The notes: generated from the sequence alone by a model not told the origin. Counted from the first letter of the stretch, positions 49,762-60,871 are shown. The stretch: DNA of 64,000 bases from an uncultured Oscillospiraceae bacterium (GCA_902492895.1 CABUNG010000007.1:20392-84391); one strand, 5' to 3'. Numbers and translations are program-made.

Positions 49762-51042
49762 ATGATCTTCATGCCAAACGATATGGAAAAGGATTTACCC
49801 AAAATAGGAGAACAAGAAGAGGCGGACACCGCCCCTCCATCCTCGGCCCAAGAAACCGAAGACAACAATCCGCCAGTATCCTCGGAACCCGCCGGGACAT
49901 GCAGCGAGGCCGCCCAGCATCGCCCGGCCAAACGCCGCCATCGGGTGCTCCGCTGGTGTCTCGGCGTTCCGGCCGGTTTGATTCTCTGTTTTCTTATCGC
50001 TTTCTTTGGAATGCTGTATATTCCTCTTTTTCGGGATACCCGAGACTGGTACGTCATGATGACCTATCACACCTCGAACCCTTGGCTGGCCACCGCATTC
50101 CTTCCCCATTCCACGGTGGAGGAAATCCTCGATTCCCACAAGGTGGTGGCGCCGGGCGGCAATACGGATCCCAATCAGATAAAACCGGTGGGGCCCGCTC
50201 CCGTCTCTCCCTCTTCGATTTCCGGTCCGACCGGGACAAATCCGTCGGATTCTTCGCCCGATCCCACACCGCCGGAACCGATCCAGCTGCCAGCCTTCGG
50301 GACCTCCGATGTGTATCCCGGTACCGTGGTCTATGAGAACGAGGGAGTCCAGATCCTGGAAATCCGACTGAAAAAGACGACGGCGCGGCTCATTCAGGTG
50401 GCGGATCCTTCTCGGGTATTCTTGGGAGTTACCAATCAGTTGGAAAAACGGGGACAGCGACTGCCGGATATGTGCGCATCCAATGACGCTCTGTGCGGCA
50501 TCAACGCTGGAGGCTTCGACGATCCCGGCGGCGTCGGTCATGGAGGTACCCCCATCGGGATCGTGGTCCAGAATTCCCGGATTGTGTATACCGACGGGGC
50601 GAAAACCCACGACGTCGTGGGTTTTAATCAGAACAACGTGCTGGTTCTGGGCCATTTCACCGACGAACAGATCCTGGAAGCCAACATCCGAGACGCGATG
50701 AGCTGGAGTCCTTTTCTGATCGTCAACGGAAAAAAGGCACAGACGTACGGTATGGCGGAAGGGCAAAATCCCCGCTCCGCCATCGGCCAAAGAACCGATG
50801 GTCTGGTACTGATGCTGGTAGCCGATGGACGGCAGGCCGGAATGCCCGGCGCCGATCTGAAACTGATGATGAATATTCTATACGAATACGGCGCTTATAA
50901 CGCCGCCAATCTGGACGGCGGTACCTCCTCCACCGTCGTGGTGGAGGGCAAGGTCATCAACAGTATCTGCAACCCGGCCATCGCGAATCATGGGCGGCTT
51001 CTGCCCAACGGATGGATGGTACGGAAGCCGGAAAACGAATAA
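49762..51042 (+). CDS. NAGPA-type phosphodiester glycosidase family protein
   Basis: This 426-aa protein has an acidic cytoplasmic N-terminus to about 55, one membrane helix (LGVPAGLILCFLIAFFGMLY), a Pro/Ser spacer to about 180, and an extracellular phosphodiester-glycosidase (DUF2233/NAGPA) domain. Domain marks are INAGGFDDPGGVGHGG, NPRSAIGQRTDG, LMLVADGRQ and AANLDGGTSSTVV. The family includes the human uncovering enzyme and bacterial exopolysaccharide or teichoic-acid related proteins. It is transcribed across the gap between the ABC operon and the response regulator, splitting that system. The ATG could also be 49771. Confidence 0.9.
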   Translation: MIFMPNDMEKDLPKIGEQEEADTAPPSSAQETEDNNPPVSSEPAGTCSEAAQHRPAKRRHRVLRWCLGVPAGLILCFLIAFFGMLYIPLFRDTRDWYVMMTYHTSNPWLATAFLPHSTVEEILDSHKVVAPGGNTDPNQIKPVGPAPVSPSSISGPTGTNPSDSSPDPTPPEPIQLPAFGTSDVYPGTVVYENEGVQILEIRLKKTTARLIQVADPSRVFLGVTNQLEKRGQRLPDMCASNDALCGINAGGFDDPGGVGHGGTPIGIVVQNSRIVYTDGAKTHDVVGFNQNNVLVLGHFTDEQILEANIRDAMSWSPFLIVNGKKAQTYGMAEGQNPRSAIGQRTDGLVLMLVADGRQAGMPGADLKLMMNILYEYGAYNAANLDGGTSSTVVVEGKVINSICNPAIANHGRLLPNGWMVRKPENE

Positions 51043-51142
51043 ACTCGGATTCACTTATAAAACATGACGCGACATGCGCGCGAATGATAGTGGCGCGGAG
51101 TGGAGAATTTCCGCTCCCCTCCGAACCTTTTCTGTCAGTTTG

Positions 51143-51176
51143 ATGCGGGCCACATGGATGGCCCGCATTTCTTTTT
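51143..51176 (+). terminator. terminator of the phosphodiester glycosidase gene
   Basis: ATGCGGGCC / GGCCCGCAT (loop ACATGGAT-like) is followed by TTCTTTTT. Confidence 0.85.
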
Positions 51177-51287
51177 AAGAACATTATTTTACCGACGCCC
51201 GCCGCGAGAGACGAGCATCCTTCTTGTGAGCGGCTTCCGCTGCAATCAAAAAGGACGAGGCCCCGCCCCGCCCTTTCGGTATTCCGG

Positions 51288-51986
51288 TCAGTCCTCCTGC
51301 ATTTTGAAGCCGATGCCCCAGACGGTTTTGATGTACCCGTTGTCCGGATCGGCCTGTGCGAGCTTGGAGCGCAGGTTGCTGATGTGCACGTTGACCGTGT
51401 TGTCATCCCCGATATACGGATCTTCCCAAACCGATTCAAAGACGTTCGCGCGGGTGAACACCTTTTTCGGGTGGGACATCAGCAGGCGTAAAATCCCGTA
51501 TTCCCGCGCCGTCAGGGAAATTTCCCGGCCCCGGACGGTCGCCTGCCGTCCCTCCGGATCGAGGACCAGCTCCTTAAAACGCAGCGGTCCCTCTTCCGAT
51601 GCGGCCGGCGTAAAGCGGGTGTAGCGTCGGAGCTGGGCGGCCACCCGGGCGGTGACCTCCTCGACGTCGAAGGGCTTTCCGATGAAATCGTCCGCGCCGT
51701 CGGCCAGAACCCGAAGCTTGTCCTCCCGTCCTTTGGCGGACAGCACGATCACCGGCATCACCTGATCCCGCCGGATGCGGGCCAGCAGCTCCTCACCGGT
51801 CAGGCCAGGAAGCATTAAATCGAGCATCACCAGATCGTATCGTTCCGTTTCGAGGCGCATCGCAGCCTCGCTCCCCGAATACGCTGCGGTGACGGTATAG
51901 CCTTCCTTTTTCAGCAGGGTGGTGAGCAGGCGGTTGATGTCCTCGTCGTCCTCCACCACCAGAATACGCGCTCCGGCTGCATCCAT
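51288..51986 (-). CDS. OmpR-family response regulator
   Basis: This 232-aa protein has an N-terminal receiver with Asp12-14 acidic pocket (VEDDEDIN), phosphoacceptor Asp56 (LVMLDLMLPG) and the conserved Lys (FIGKPF). A C-terminal winged-helix DNA-binding domain follows (LTAREYGILRLLMSHPKKVF, NTVNVHISNLRSKL). It probably pairs with the orphan-looking kinase at 46700 and binds the phased repeats before the ABC operon. It is separated from both by a forward-strand gene. It is monocistronic with a good promoter. Confidence 0.94.
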   Translation of the reverse strand: MDAAGARILVVEDDEDINRLLTTLLKKEGYTVTAAYSGSEAAMRLETERYDLVMLDLMLPGLTGEELLARIRRDQVMPVIVLSAKGREDKLRVLADGADDFIGKPFDVEEVTARVAAQLRRYTRFTPAASEEGPLRFKELVLDPEGRQATVRGREISLTAREYGILRLLMSHPKKVFTRANVFESVWEDPYIGDDNTVNVHISNLRSKLAQADPDNGYIKTVWGIGFKMQED

Positions 51987-52034
51987 ATGAGCGTCCCCCT
52001 CTTGCCGCCGGCCCGGCCGGCGCTTTGCCTCTTC

Positions 52035-52063
52035 AGTATAGCATCGCCTTCCCCGGCCCGCAA
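52035..52063 (-). promoter_or_regulatory. promoter of the response regulator
   Basis: Reverse strand: TTGCGG (52063-52058), a 17-bp spacer ending TGC, and TATACT (52040-52035). Confidence 0.72.
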
Positions 52064-52126
52064 GAGGGAGGGAAGAGGCTTATGTCTAAATTCATAAATC
52101 CTTCATCCGTTTTGCCGGAATCGGGA

Positions 52127-52132
52127 TATAAT
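52127..52132 (+). promoter_or_regulatory. -10 element of the phasin-like/AarF operon
   Basis: Perfect TATAAT 36 bp before the ATG. The -35 is weak (TTCATC-like at 19 bp). Confidence 0.45.
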
Positions 52133-52167
52133 AGGAATATACCACCAAATGAAAGGGGTTCTGAACC

Positions 52168-52497
52168 ATGGGGGATTGTTTTAGCGAGGATTTGAAAGCC
52201 ATCTTTCTAGCCGGCGTGGGAGCTGCAGCCATCACCGCGGAAAAAGGCAAGGCCCTGGTGGAAGAATTGGTGCAAAAAGGCCGTTTGACCGTGGAGCAGG
52301 GCCGGGTCCTCAACGAGGAGCTCCGCCACCGTGTCCGGACAGAAGATCAAAAAACCGAAACGAAAGCGTCTTATGACGCCGGGGACGTGCTCCGCAGCGT
52401 CGACCATATGAGCCAGGAAGACCTCGCCGCGCTCAAAGCCAAACTCGCGGCGATGGAAACGGCGGAGGAAGCCGATGAAAGCCGAACGAAAGACTGA
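52168..52497 (+). CDS. phasin-like coiled-coil protein
   Basis: This 109-aa, highly charged, mostly helical protein (AGVGAAAITAEKGKALVEEL, VQKGRLTVEQGRVLNEELRH) resembles the PhaI/phasin-like small proteins found next to AarF kinases in Clostridia; this is from memory. Its 3' end overlaps the start of the AarF gene by 23 bp in another frame, so the two are translationally linked. No polyhydroxyalkanoate genes are in view, so granule binding is doubtful. It is more likely a partner of the kinase. AAAGGGG precedes the ATG. Confidence 0.8.
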   Translation: MGDCFSEDLKAIFLAGVGAAAITAEKGKALVEELVQKGRLTVEQGRVLNEELRHRVRTEDQKTETKASYDAGDVLRSVDHMSQEDLAALKAKLAAMETAEEADESRTKD

Positions 52498-54079
52498 CGG
52501 GAACGGCAAGGCGGACAACCGCCACCGCCTGCGGGAAATTCTGGGGGTACTCGCGAAGCACGATATTCTGCGGGGGATCACCCCGGTGAAACTGCGCCTC
52601 ATCATCCAGGATCTGGGCCCCACCTTCGTCAAACTCGGGCAGATTCTTTCGATGCGGCAGGATATGCTCCCGGCGGATTACTGCCGGGAGCTGACCCGGC
52701 TGCGCGCCGATGTCTCCCCCATGCCCTTTGACGAGGTGCGGCAGGTCGTGGAAACCGAATACGGCGTGCCGATGAAGTCGCTCTTTCAGTCCTTCGACGA
52801 AACGCCGCTCGGTTCGGCGTCCATCGCCCAAGTCCACGCGGCCGTGCTGCGGGACGGCCGGCAGGTCGCCGTCAAGGTACAGCGCCTGGGCGTGCACGAC
52901 ACCATGGCCAGAGACATCGTCCTGCTCCGCCGCGCGGCCGGGATGCTGCAAAAGGCGGGCGGCATCGGCGGGGTGATCGACTTCCGCATGGTGCTCGACG
53001 AGATGTGGGCCGTCGCGCAGGAGGAGATGGATTTCCTTTTGGAGGCCCGCCATATGGACGAGTTCCGCGCCTGCAACGCGGACGTCGCCTATGTCACCTG
53101 CCCGGAAGTCGATCACCGCTACACCACTTCCCGCGCCCTGATGATGGAGTATATCGACGGCCTGCCCATCGACGACACCGACCGGCTGCGGGAGGCGGGC
53201 TACGATCCCGATGAGATCGGGGAAAAACTGGCGGAAAATTATGTCCGGCAGATCCTCGACGAAGCGTTTTTCCATGCCGACCCCCATCCGGGCAATCTGC
53301 GTATCCGGGGCGGCAAAATCGTCTGGCTGGATCTCGGGATGATGGGCCGCCTGACCGAAAAGGACCGGGACCTCCTCAAAACCGCCGTCCGGGCGGTGGC
53401 GCAGGGGGACGCCGGCACGCTCAAGGATGTCCTGCTCTCCCTGGGCGTCCATTCCGGCCGGATCGACCACGTCCGTCTGTACGCGGACATCGACGAATTC
53501 CTTTCCAAATACGCCAGCATGAGCATGGCGGACATCGATCTGGCGCGGATGATGGAGGAGCTGCTGGCCCTCGCGGAATCCCACGGCATCTCGATGCCCA
53601 AGGGTCTGTCGATGCTCGGCCGAGGGATCGTCACCATCCAGGGACTGCTGGCCCGCATCAGCCCCGATATCCGCATCGTCACCATCATGGCCAACCACAT
53701 ATCGGGGGACGCGTTTGAGGCATTTGATCTGGAAAAGGAGATCAAAAGCGGCGGGATGGCCCTCCTTTCCTCTGGGCGGAAAGCCCTGGATATCCCGGCT
53801 CAGATGTCGGATTTCTTAAAAATGACGATCAAGGGCCAAACCAAGATCAACCTGGAACTGACCGGATCGGAGGATCCGCTGAAGGCGGCGGACCGACGTA
53901 CGGACAAGCTGGCGCTCGCCCTGCTCGCCGCGGCGTTGATCCTCGGTTCGAGCGTGCTGGCCTTGATGCCGGCTGACGTCCGGATCCTCGGCCTGCCGGT
54001 CCCTTCCGCCGTCGGCTTTCTGCTCTCCGGCGTCGTCGCGGGAGTGTTGCTGTTCCGTATGCGCCGTCGGAAACGATAG
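52475..54079 (+). CDS. AarF/UbiB (ABC1) atypical protein kinase
   Basis: This 534-aa protein has the family's KxGQ motif (FVKLGQILSMRQD), the Ala-rich ATP loop (GSASIAQVHAAVL), the VAIK-like Lys (VAVKVQR), the catalytic FHADPHPGNL and the metal-binding WLDLGMMGRL. Two C-terminal membrane helices (LALALLAAALILGSSVLALM and AVGFLLSGVVAGVLLF) anchor it, as in UbiB/COQ8. UbiB supports ubiquinone synthesis elsewhere; Clostridia lack ubiquinone, so the role here probably concerns other lipids. It starts within the phasin-like gene. Confidence 0.94.
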   Translation: MKAERKTDGNGKADNRHRLREILGVLAKHDILRGITPVKLRLIIQDLGPTFVKLGQILSMRQDMLPADYCRELTRLRADVSPMPFDEVRQVVETEYGVPMKSLFQSFDETPLGSASIAQVHAAVLRDGRQVAVKVQRLGVHDTMARDIVLLRRAAGMLQKAGGIGGVIDFRMVLDEMWAVAQEEMDFLLEARHMDEFRACNADVAYVTCPEVDHRYTTSRALMMEYIDGLPIDDTDRLREAGYDPDEIGEKLAENYVRQILDEAFFHADPHPGNLRIRGGKIVWLDLGMMGRLTEKDRDLLKTAVRAVAQGDAGTLKDVLLSLGVHSGRIDHVRLYADIDEFLSKYASMSMADIDLARMMEELLALAESHGISMPKGLSMLGRGIVTIQGLLARISPDIRIVTIMANHISGDAFEAFDLEKEIKSGGMALLSSGRKALDIPAQMSDFLKMTIKGQTKINLELTGSEDPLKAADRRTDKLALALLAAALILGSSVLALMPADVRILGLPVPSAVGFLLSGVVAGVLLFRMRRRKR

Positions 54080-54157
54080 CGCGGACGGATAAGCGGATCG
54101 GCGTCTGTTCTGCAAAACGAATAGCGGCAAGCTCTGGTTGAGTTTTGCCGTTTACAG

Positions 54158-54195
54158 AGAAAGGGTCTGCGGAATATCCGCAGACCCTTTCTTCG
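54158..54195. terminator. bidirectional terminator after the AarF gene
   Basis: GAAAGGGTCTGCGGA / ATCCGCAGACCCTTTC, near-perfect, followed by TTCGT. It also lies after the convergent serpin gene. Confidence 0.8.
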
Positions 54196-54232
54196 TAAAT
54201 AAGCGCCTCATCCCACAAGGCATCGCTCCGGA

Positions 54233-55549
54233 TCAGCCCTCCATCGGCGTCGGATTTTCGACCGCCCCGGCGAAGAGGATCGCCCCGGTCGGTTTATCGA
54301 AGATGACACACAGGAACGGCCGGTCCGCCACGAGCGTTTTGAACGGGTCGGTCCGCGCCGCCGTACCGCACACCGCCATGGCCGTGGCGGCAGCGGCTTT
54401 GGTCCCTTCCTTTCCCACTTTCAGGGCCGTTTTGTGAAAAATCTCCCCGATATACGTATTATCCGCCATCCCCGACAGATCCGCCCGCGCCGTAAACGCC
54501 TCGGTCATGCCGAGGGATGTGAACACGTCCTTGAGTCCCGTGCCGTATTCCAGCGAAAATTGAGGGAGCACGACCCGGACCGGTTCCTCCCGCATGGAGG
54601 CGAGCCAGTCCGACAAGGTGTCGCCCGTCATCCCCCGAATCAGGTCCGCGATGTCCCCCTGCGGCAGGGCGACAAGCATGGCCGTTCGCTCATCCTGATA
54701 ATCGAGCAGCGTCACTTTGGCAAGCGCGTCTTCCGTCCACAGCCGGTTGGATTCCTGCTTCATCATCGGCATCGCCCGTTCGCCGTTGGAACCGAAGAAG
54801 GTCCCGGGAAGCGGATCGTCAAAGGGCGTAGCCCATTTCCCGTCGAACAGCAGCGTATTGAGCAGCAGCATAACCGTATCGGCCGGCAATTCCTCCAGCA
54901 TTTCAGGGATCATGCCGTCGGTGTTGTCGCTCACCCAGCGGTTGACGTCCGGCACCAGCGTCTCGTCAAAGGAGCGAAGAACCGCCCTGGCCCCATAATA
55001 CGCCCGATTGGTTGCCAGAAAAGCAGGCTGGACATGGGACGAAAACGCGCTGTCTATCCAAATGGAATTGGCCAGCTTGAAATAGGCACGGGGATTGCCG
55101 GTCAGCAGGGACTGCAGGTCCCGGTTCCCTTCCCGCAGTGTTTCCGTATCAGCGGCTCCCAACAGGGACAGGGTCTGCTCCAGCGTTTCGCCTTTCATCC
55201 CCTCCGCCGCCATGCCGAGCGCCATATACACGCTGGCCGGGGAGAAGAAGACCCCCTCCCCTTTCCGTGCATCCTGGCGATAAAGGCTCTGCATAACCCG
55301 GACCGTAAACTGCTCATAGCCCGCCCGATAGGCTTCGTTCAGGGTATCCGCCGGCGCCAGACCCTGCAGGCGGCCGGAACCTTCCTCCATGAGCGCGGCG
55401 ACAGGATGGGATGGTTCCCCCTGCCGTTCGTTTTCCGGGGACATGCGCTCTTCCGGGCCGTCCGGAGATCCGGGCACGCCGCACCCGGGCAGAATCAAAA
55501 GGGATGCCGCGCAGACGGCGGCCAATACGCGATGAACTTTCCGCATCAT
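54233..55549 (-). CDS. serpin-family protease inhibitor lipoprotein
   Basis: This 438-aa protein has a lipobox (LILPGC, Cys23) and a complete serpin fold: FFSPASVYMALGMAAEGMKG, ANSIWIDS, NRWVSDNTDGMIPEML, LLLNTLLFDGKWATPF, and C-terminal RPFLCVIFDKPTGAILFAG. The hinge of the reactive loop (GTKAAAATAMAV) has the small residues needed for insertion, so it should be inhibitory. The scissile bond probably lies in the CGTAARTDPF stretch. It would sit on the outer face of the membrane and block host or microbial serine proteases, as in gut Bifidobacterium. ATG 55549 has GGGAGG at good distance. Confidence 0.93.
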   Translation of the reverse strand: MMRKVHRVLAAVCAASLLILPGCGVPGSPDGPEERMSPENERQGEPSHPVAALMEEGSGRLQGLAPADTLNEAYRAGYEQFTVRVMQSLYRQDARKGEGVFFSPASVYMALGMAAEGMKGETLEQTLSLLGAADTETLREGNRDLQSLLTGNPRAYFKLANSIWIDSAFSSHVQPAFLATNRAYYGARAVLRSFDETLVPDVNRWVSDNTDGMIPEMLEELPADTVMLLLNTLLFDGKWATPFDDPLPGTFFGSNGERAMPMMKQESNRLWTEDALAKVTLLDYQDERTAMLVALPQGDIADLIRGMTGDTLSDWLASMREEPVRVVLPQFSLEYGTGLKDVFTSLGMTEAFTARADLSGMADNTYIGEIFHKTALKVGKEGTKAAAATAMAVCGTAARTDPFKTLVADRPFLCVIFDKPTGAILFAGAVENPTPMEG

Positions 55550-55650
55550 CCTAAAAACCTCCCGCACTCGACCGGATAGGCGGCCGGATACCGCCTTCAC
55601 CCATATAGTGCTAAAGCCGGGCGGATATGTTGCATCGACGATCCGAATAT

Positions 55651-55687
55651 ATAAAATCGAGGCCGCCGCATACGCGGCAGCCTCGAC
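55651..55687 (-). terminator. terminator of ftsK
   Basis: Reverse strand: TCGAGGCTGCCGC / GCGGCGGCCTCGA followed by TTTTAT. Confidence 0.85.
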
Positions 55688-55704
55688 TCACATTCCCGGA
55701 GGAT

Positions 55705-58161
<2,457 letters not shown>

Positions 58162-58272
58162 GACCGATCCTCTCTTTTCCCTATCCGTTTTCGCTGTCTG
58201 CCGGAGCGGATCCGGCAGCGACTGGCAGCGGACGCCCGCCGGGGACGGACCGCTGCAATTTCATTCCTATTT

Positions 58273-58301
58273 ATCATAGCAAAAAAAGCCCGGTTCAGCA
58301 A
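58273..58301 (-). promoter_or_regulatory. promoter of ftsK
   Basis: Reverse strand: TTGCTG (58301-58296), a 17-bp spacer and extended -10 TGCTATGAT (58281-58273). The -35 lies inside the loop of the hairpin at 58282-58318. Confidence 0.65.
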
Positions 58302-58318
58302 CAGCCAGCCGGGTTTTT
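58282..58318. terminator. hairpin overlapping the ftsK promoter
   Basis: CCCGG / CCGGG arms flanked by A-runs and T-runs on both strands, with a ~15-nt loop. It probably blocks read-through into ftsK from upstream. Confidence 0.5.
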
Positions 58319-58436
58319 TACCGCAAATATTTCGAAATGGCACATCGGTTCGTCCCACGGATCATCGCCCGTCCCGTATAGGATGTCCAACGTCCGGGCA
58401 TTTCCGGATACACATGGTATTTACGGCTCTAAATCC

Positions 58437-58474
58437 GATCGAGGCGGTATCCCAAACAGGATACCGCCTCGATC
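58437..58474. repeat. perfect 16-bp inverted repeat
   Basis: GATCGAGGCGGTATCC and its exact reverse complement flank a 6-nt loop (CAAACA). There is no T-tract on either strand, so it is not an ordinary terminator. Confidence 0.8.
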
Positions 58475-58715
58475 AACCCCTCTTTCCCCCGGATCGTCCA
58501 TCCGGAGGCTGCTATCAGTATACGCGAGGGTTCGGTTTTCATGCAAGTTAGGGTCTATCAAAAATGCGCGGGAGTTTTCACAAAATCGCTGTTGTGAAAA
58601 AATATCACAGTGCAATGGCCCGCCATATCCCTATTTGGGGCCGATATGTTCGGGGTTATTCGTGGAAAAAGCAGCGTATACTTAGTCCGAATAAGCACTA
58701 TAGGCCCTGCTGTCT

Positions 58716-58826
58716 TCACTTCTTCACAACCACAATGTCCGGGAGATAAACCATCAGCTGCGGCGGGTCCGTTTCCAGAAGCAGCCCGCGAACCACCTGG
58801 AAGCGGATCGTATCGCCCGCACCCGG
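58716..58826 (-). pseudogene. possible C-terminal gene relic
   Basis: A 36-codon open stretch with protein-like composition (DTIRFQVVRGLLLETD, PQLMVYLPDIVVVKK, then stop) and no start codon or upstream domain. It could be the tail of a deleted gene. The stretch is short and chance cannot be excluded. Confidence 0.3.
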
Positions 58827-58902
58827 TCACAGCCGCTTTCCCTGTTCTCTCAAAAGGAGGATTGTCTTGGGTTTTTGAGACCCATCGAGTAGGGGAACTA
58901 CA

Positions 58903-58932
58903 ACAAAGGCGCCTGTTCTTTGAACAGGCGCC
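58903..58932 (-). terminator. terminator of tepA
   Basis: Reverse strand: GGCGCCTGTTC / GAACAGGCGCC with loop AAA, then TTTGTTG. Confidence 0.75.
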
Positions 58933-58950
58933 GCAGCAATCGCTCGGATT

Positions 58951-59685
58951 TTACTTTTGATCAATCATGTCATACAGCGCCTCGATGGCGTCGGACAGGG
59001 AGCCGAGCGAATCGATCAGTCCCTCCTGCACGGCCTCTTCACCGTCGAGCACACTGCCCACATCGGTGGCGAGTTCATCGGTATTCATGCACAGCTCGGT
59101 AAAGCGGTCAAAACTCATGCGGGAATTGTCGGTTACAAAGCGGGTGATCCGCTCCTGCATCCGCTGGAAATACGTGAACGCCTGAGGAACGCCGAGGACC
59201 AGGCCGTTGATCCGGACCGGATGAATCGTCATGGTAGCGGAAGGCGCGATAAAGGACTTTTTCGCCGCGACGGCCAGCGGAACCCCGATGGAATGTCCGC
59301 CTCCCAGGACCAGGGAGACTGTCGGCTTTTTCATCCCGGCGATCAATTCCGCGAGGGCGAGCCCCGCCTCGATATCCCCGCCGACCGTGTTGAGCAGGAT
59401 GAGCAGGCCTTCGATTTCCTGGCTTTCCTCGATCGCCACAAGCTGCGGAATCACGTGTTCGTATTTGGTGGTTTTATTTTCACTCGACAAGGCGTAATGC
59501 CCTTCGATCTGCCCGATAATCGTCAGACAATGGATGACATGCCGTCCGTTATTGGTGGTGACGGCGCCGTTTTCCACCACATCTTTGAGCTGATCCTGTA
59601 CGGCGGCCGCCTCTTCCGGACCTTTGGACGGATTGGTTCCCTTTTCATCCGTATCCGGATGCGGATTTGTTTCGTTCATGTTCAT
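58951..59685 (-). CDS. tepA: ClpP-like protease TepA
   Basis: This 244-aa protein of the ClpP/crotonase fold has nucleophile Ser in [14 protein letters not shown], catalytic His in [13 protein letters not shown], and an Asp-containing C-terminal region. [20 protein letters not shown] is the oxyanion-side strand and helix. A charged, disordered N-terminus precedes the core ([12 protein letters not shown]). B. subtilis TepA lies next to spoIIIE and degrades spore SASPs on germination; the shared neighbourhood supports the name. Met 59685 is the likely start. Confidence 0.9.
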   Translation of the reverse strand: MNMNETNPHPDTDEKGTNPSKGPEEAAAVQDQLKDVVENGAVTTNNGRHVIHCLTIIGQIEGHYALSSENKTTKYEHVIPQLVAIEESQEIEGLLILLNTVGGDIEAGLALAELIAGMKKPTVSLVLGGGHSIGVPLAVAAKKSFIAPSATMTIHPVRINGLVLGVPQAFTYFQRMQERITRFVTDNSRMSFDRFTELCMNTDELATDVGSVLDGEEAVQEGLIDSLGSLSDAIEALYDMIDQK

Positions 59686-59815
59686 AACCACGCCTTTCTT
59701 CATCGGTTGGCACATACATCGCGCAACCGTCTCTGAAGGCTAGTGTTCGCCGTCAAAAGGGCAAATATGCGTCTGGAAGACCTGCCGCCGCAGGCAAAAA
59801 CGCCCTGTCGATTAT

Positions 59816-60676
59816 TCAGCGCTTGTTCACAGCCAGAATCACCACGGTGGCCATTAAAAACAAAACGGCCACGGACAATATCGCTATCATGAGCAGATAA
59901 GGCGCATCATGACGAGGTCTATGCGGCTCCGTCAAAGACGACGGCGCTGAAATCGCCGGTTGATTCGATGCCGATTGAAACGATTCCGCTGTGGTCGACT
60001 GCTGTTCCTCCGTGACTGTGTCCGCTTCATGGGAGGTCCGCGTACTGTTGGAGGTCCGCGTACTGTTGGAGGTCCGCGTACTGCCGGAGGTTCGCGTACT
60101 GCCGGAGGTTCGCGTACTGCCGGAGGTTCGCGTACTGCCGGAGGCTGACAGGGAGACATCCGCCAGCTCGAGTTCAATCCGGGCGGTCGGATTGGACTGC
60201 AGCGGATCGTAACGGAAGTCGATATGCAGCGTACGGCTCGAATTCTTCAGGGCCACGACAAAGCTCTGGGATTCGGAGCCCGCTTCGGACACATCATCCA
60301 CTTCGGGATCCCTTTGGGCTATAGCACCCTTTTCATCGTATACACGAAAATGGTGACCGGATATCTCCTTGCCGCTGCGAGATTTCTCATAGCGGTAATA
60401 CACTTGAATCAGCTGCGCGTAAGGAACCGGAACAAGGACATCCCGTCCGCTGACGTCGGTTCCCTGTTTTTCATCAATGGTGAAATCCTCTTTCAGTACG
60501 CGGGCGCCGGTCACCGTCAGCGTCCCGACCAGATCACGGGTGTCGATATCCAGAATGCGGATCGCCTCGTCTTTCCCGTACCTGTAGTTCCCCTCCCGCT
60601 CGGTAATGGTGGTGGAAGCACAGCCGATCATGAGCGGTATCACTGGCAGCAGCAGCCAAATTCTCTTTCGTTTCAT
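59816..60676 (-). CDS. lipoprotein with a six-residue tandem repeat
   Basis: This 286-aa protein has a lipobox (LMIGC, Cys19). A beta-rich domain spans about 25-180 (RILDIDTRDLVGTLTVTGAR, GKEISGHHFRVYDEKGA). Six tandem copies of SGSTRT/SNSTRT-type repeats span about 180-215, then a Ser/Thr/Gln stretch and a C-terminal membrane helix (MIAILSVAVLFLMATVVIL) with VNKR. Having both an N-terminal lipid site and a C-terminal helix is unusual. The function is unknown. It has an excellent promoter directly upstream. Confidence 0.78.
   Translation of the reverse strand: MKRKRIWLLLPVIPLMIGCASTTITEREGNYRYGKDEAIRILDIDTRDLVGTLTVTGARVLKEDFTIDEKQGTDVSGRDVLVPVPYAQLIQVYYRYEKSRSGKEISGHHFRVYDEKGAIAQRDPEVDDVSEAGSESQSFVVALKNSSRTLHIDFRYDPLQSNPTARIELELADVSLSASGSTRTSGSTRTSGSTRTSGSTRTSNSTRTSNSTRTSHEADTVTEEQQSTTAESFQSASNQPAISAPSSLTEPHRPRHDAPYLLMIAILSVAVLFLMATVVILAVNKR
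60032..60139. repeat. six 18-bp tandem repeats
   Basis: Six exact-length units (60032, 60050, 60068, 60086, 60104, 60122) differ at two or three positions in total. They encode a six-residue Ser/Thr/Arg/Gly(Asn) motif and keep frame whatever the copy number. Confidence 0.95.
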
Positions 60677-60732
60677 CGACGAACCCCCTGCTCATCCTAT
60701 TTCCCGATAGGAAACCCGTCCTCTTTTGGCTC

Positions 60733-60761
60733 AATATAACAAGAGGGCCGTAAAAATGCAA
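60733..60761 (-). promoter_or_regulatory. promoter of the repeat lipoprotein
   Basis: Reverse strand: TTGCAT (60761-60756), a 17-bp spacer and TATATT (60738-60733). Confidence 0.75.
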
Positions 60762-60818
60762 GAACAAGTCTGTAACCCATCACTACAAATTTGTCATTTC
60801 CGGTTGCGGATCAGGCGG

Positions 60819-60855
60819 CAAAAAAAGACGGAGCGGCAACCCGCTCCGTCTTTTA
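60819..60855 (-). terminator. terminator of the dehydratase-like gene
   Basis: Reverse strand: AAAAGACGGAGCGG / CCGCTCCGTCTTTTTTT with loop GTTG-like. Confidence 0.88.
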
Positions 60856-60871
60856 TCGTTTATCCATTCCG

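Larger units (their letters stand above)
58319..58902. other. gene-poor spacer between ftsK and tepA
   Basis: No intact gene is supported in this stretch of nearly 600 bp, long for this compact genome. It holds a perfect 16-bp inverted repeat (58437-58474), an AT-rich hairpin TTTTCACAA/TTGTGAAAA (about 58574-58602) and a possible C-terminal gene relic (58716-58826). Confidence 0.6.
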
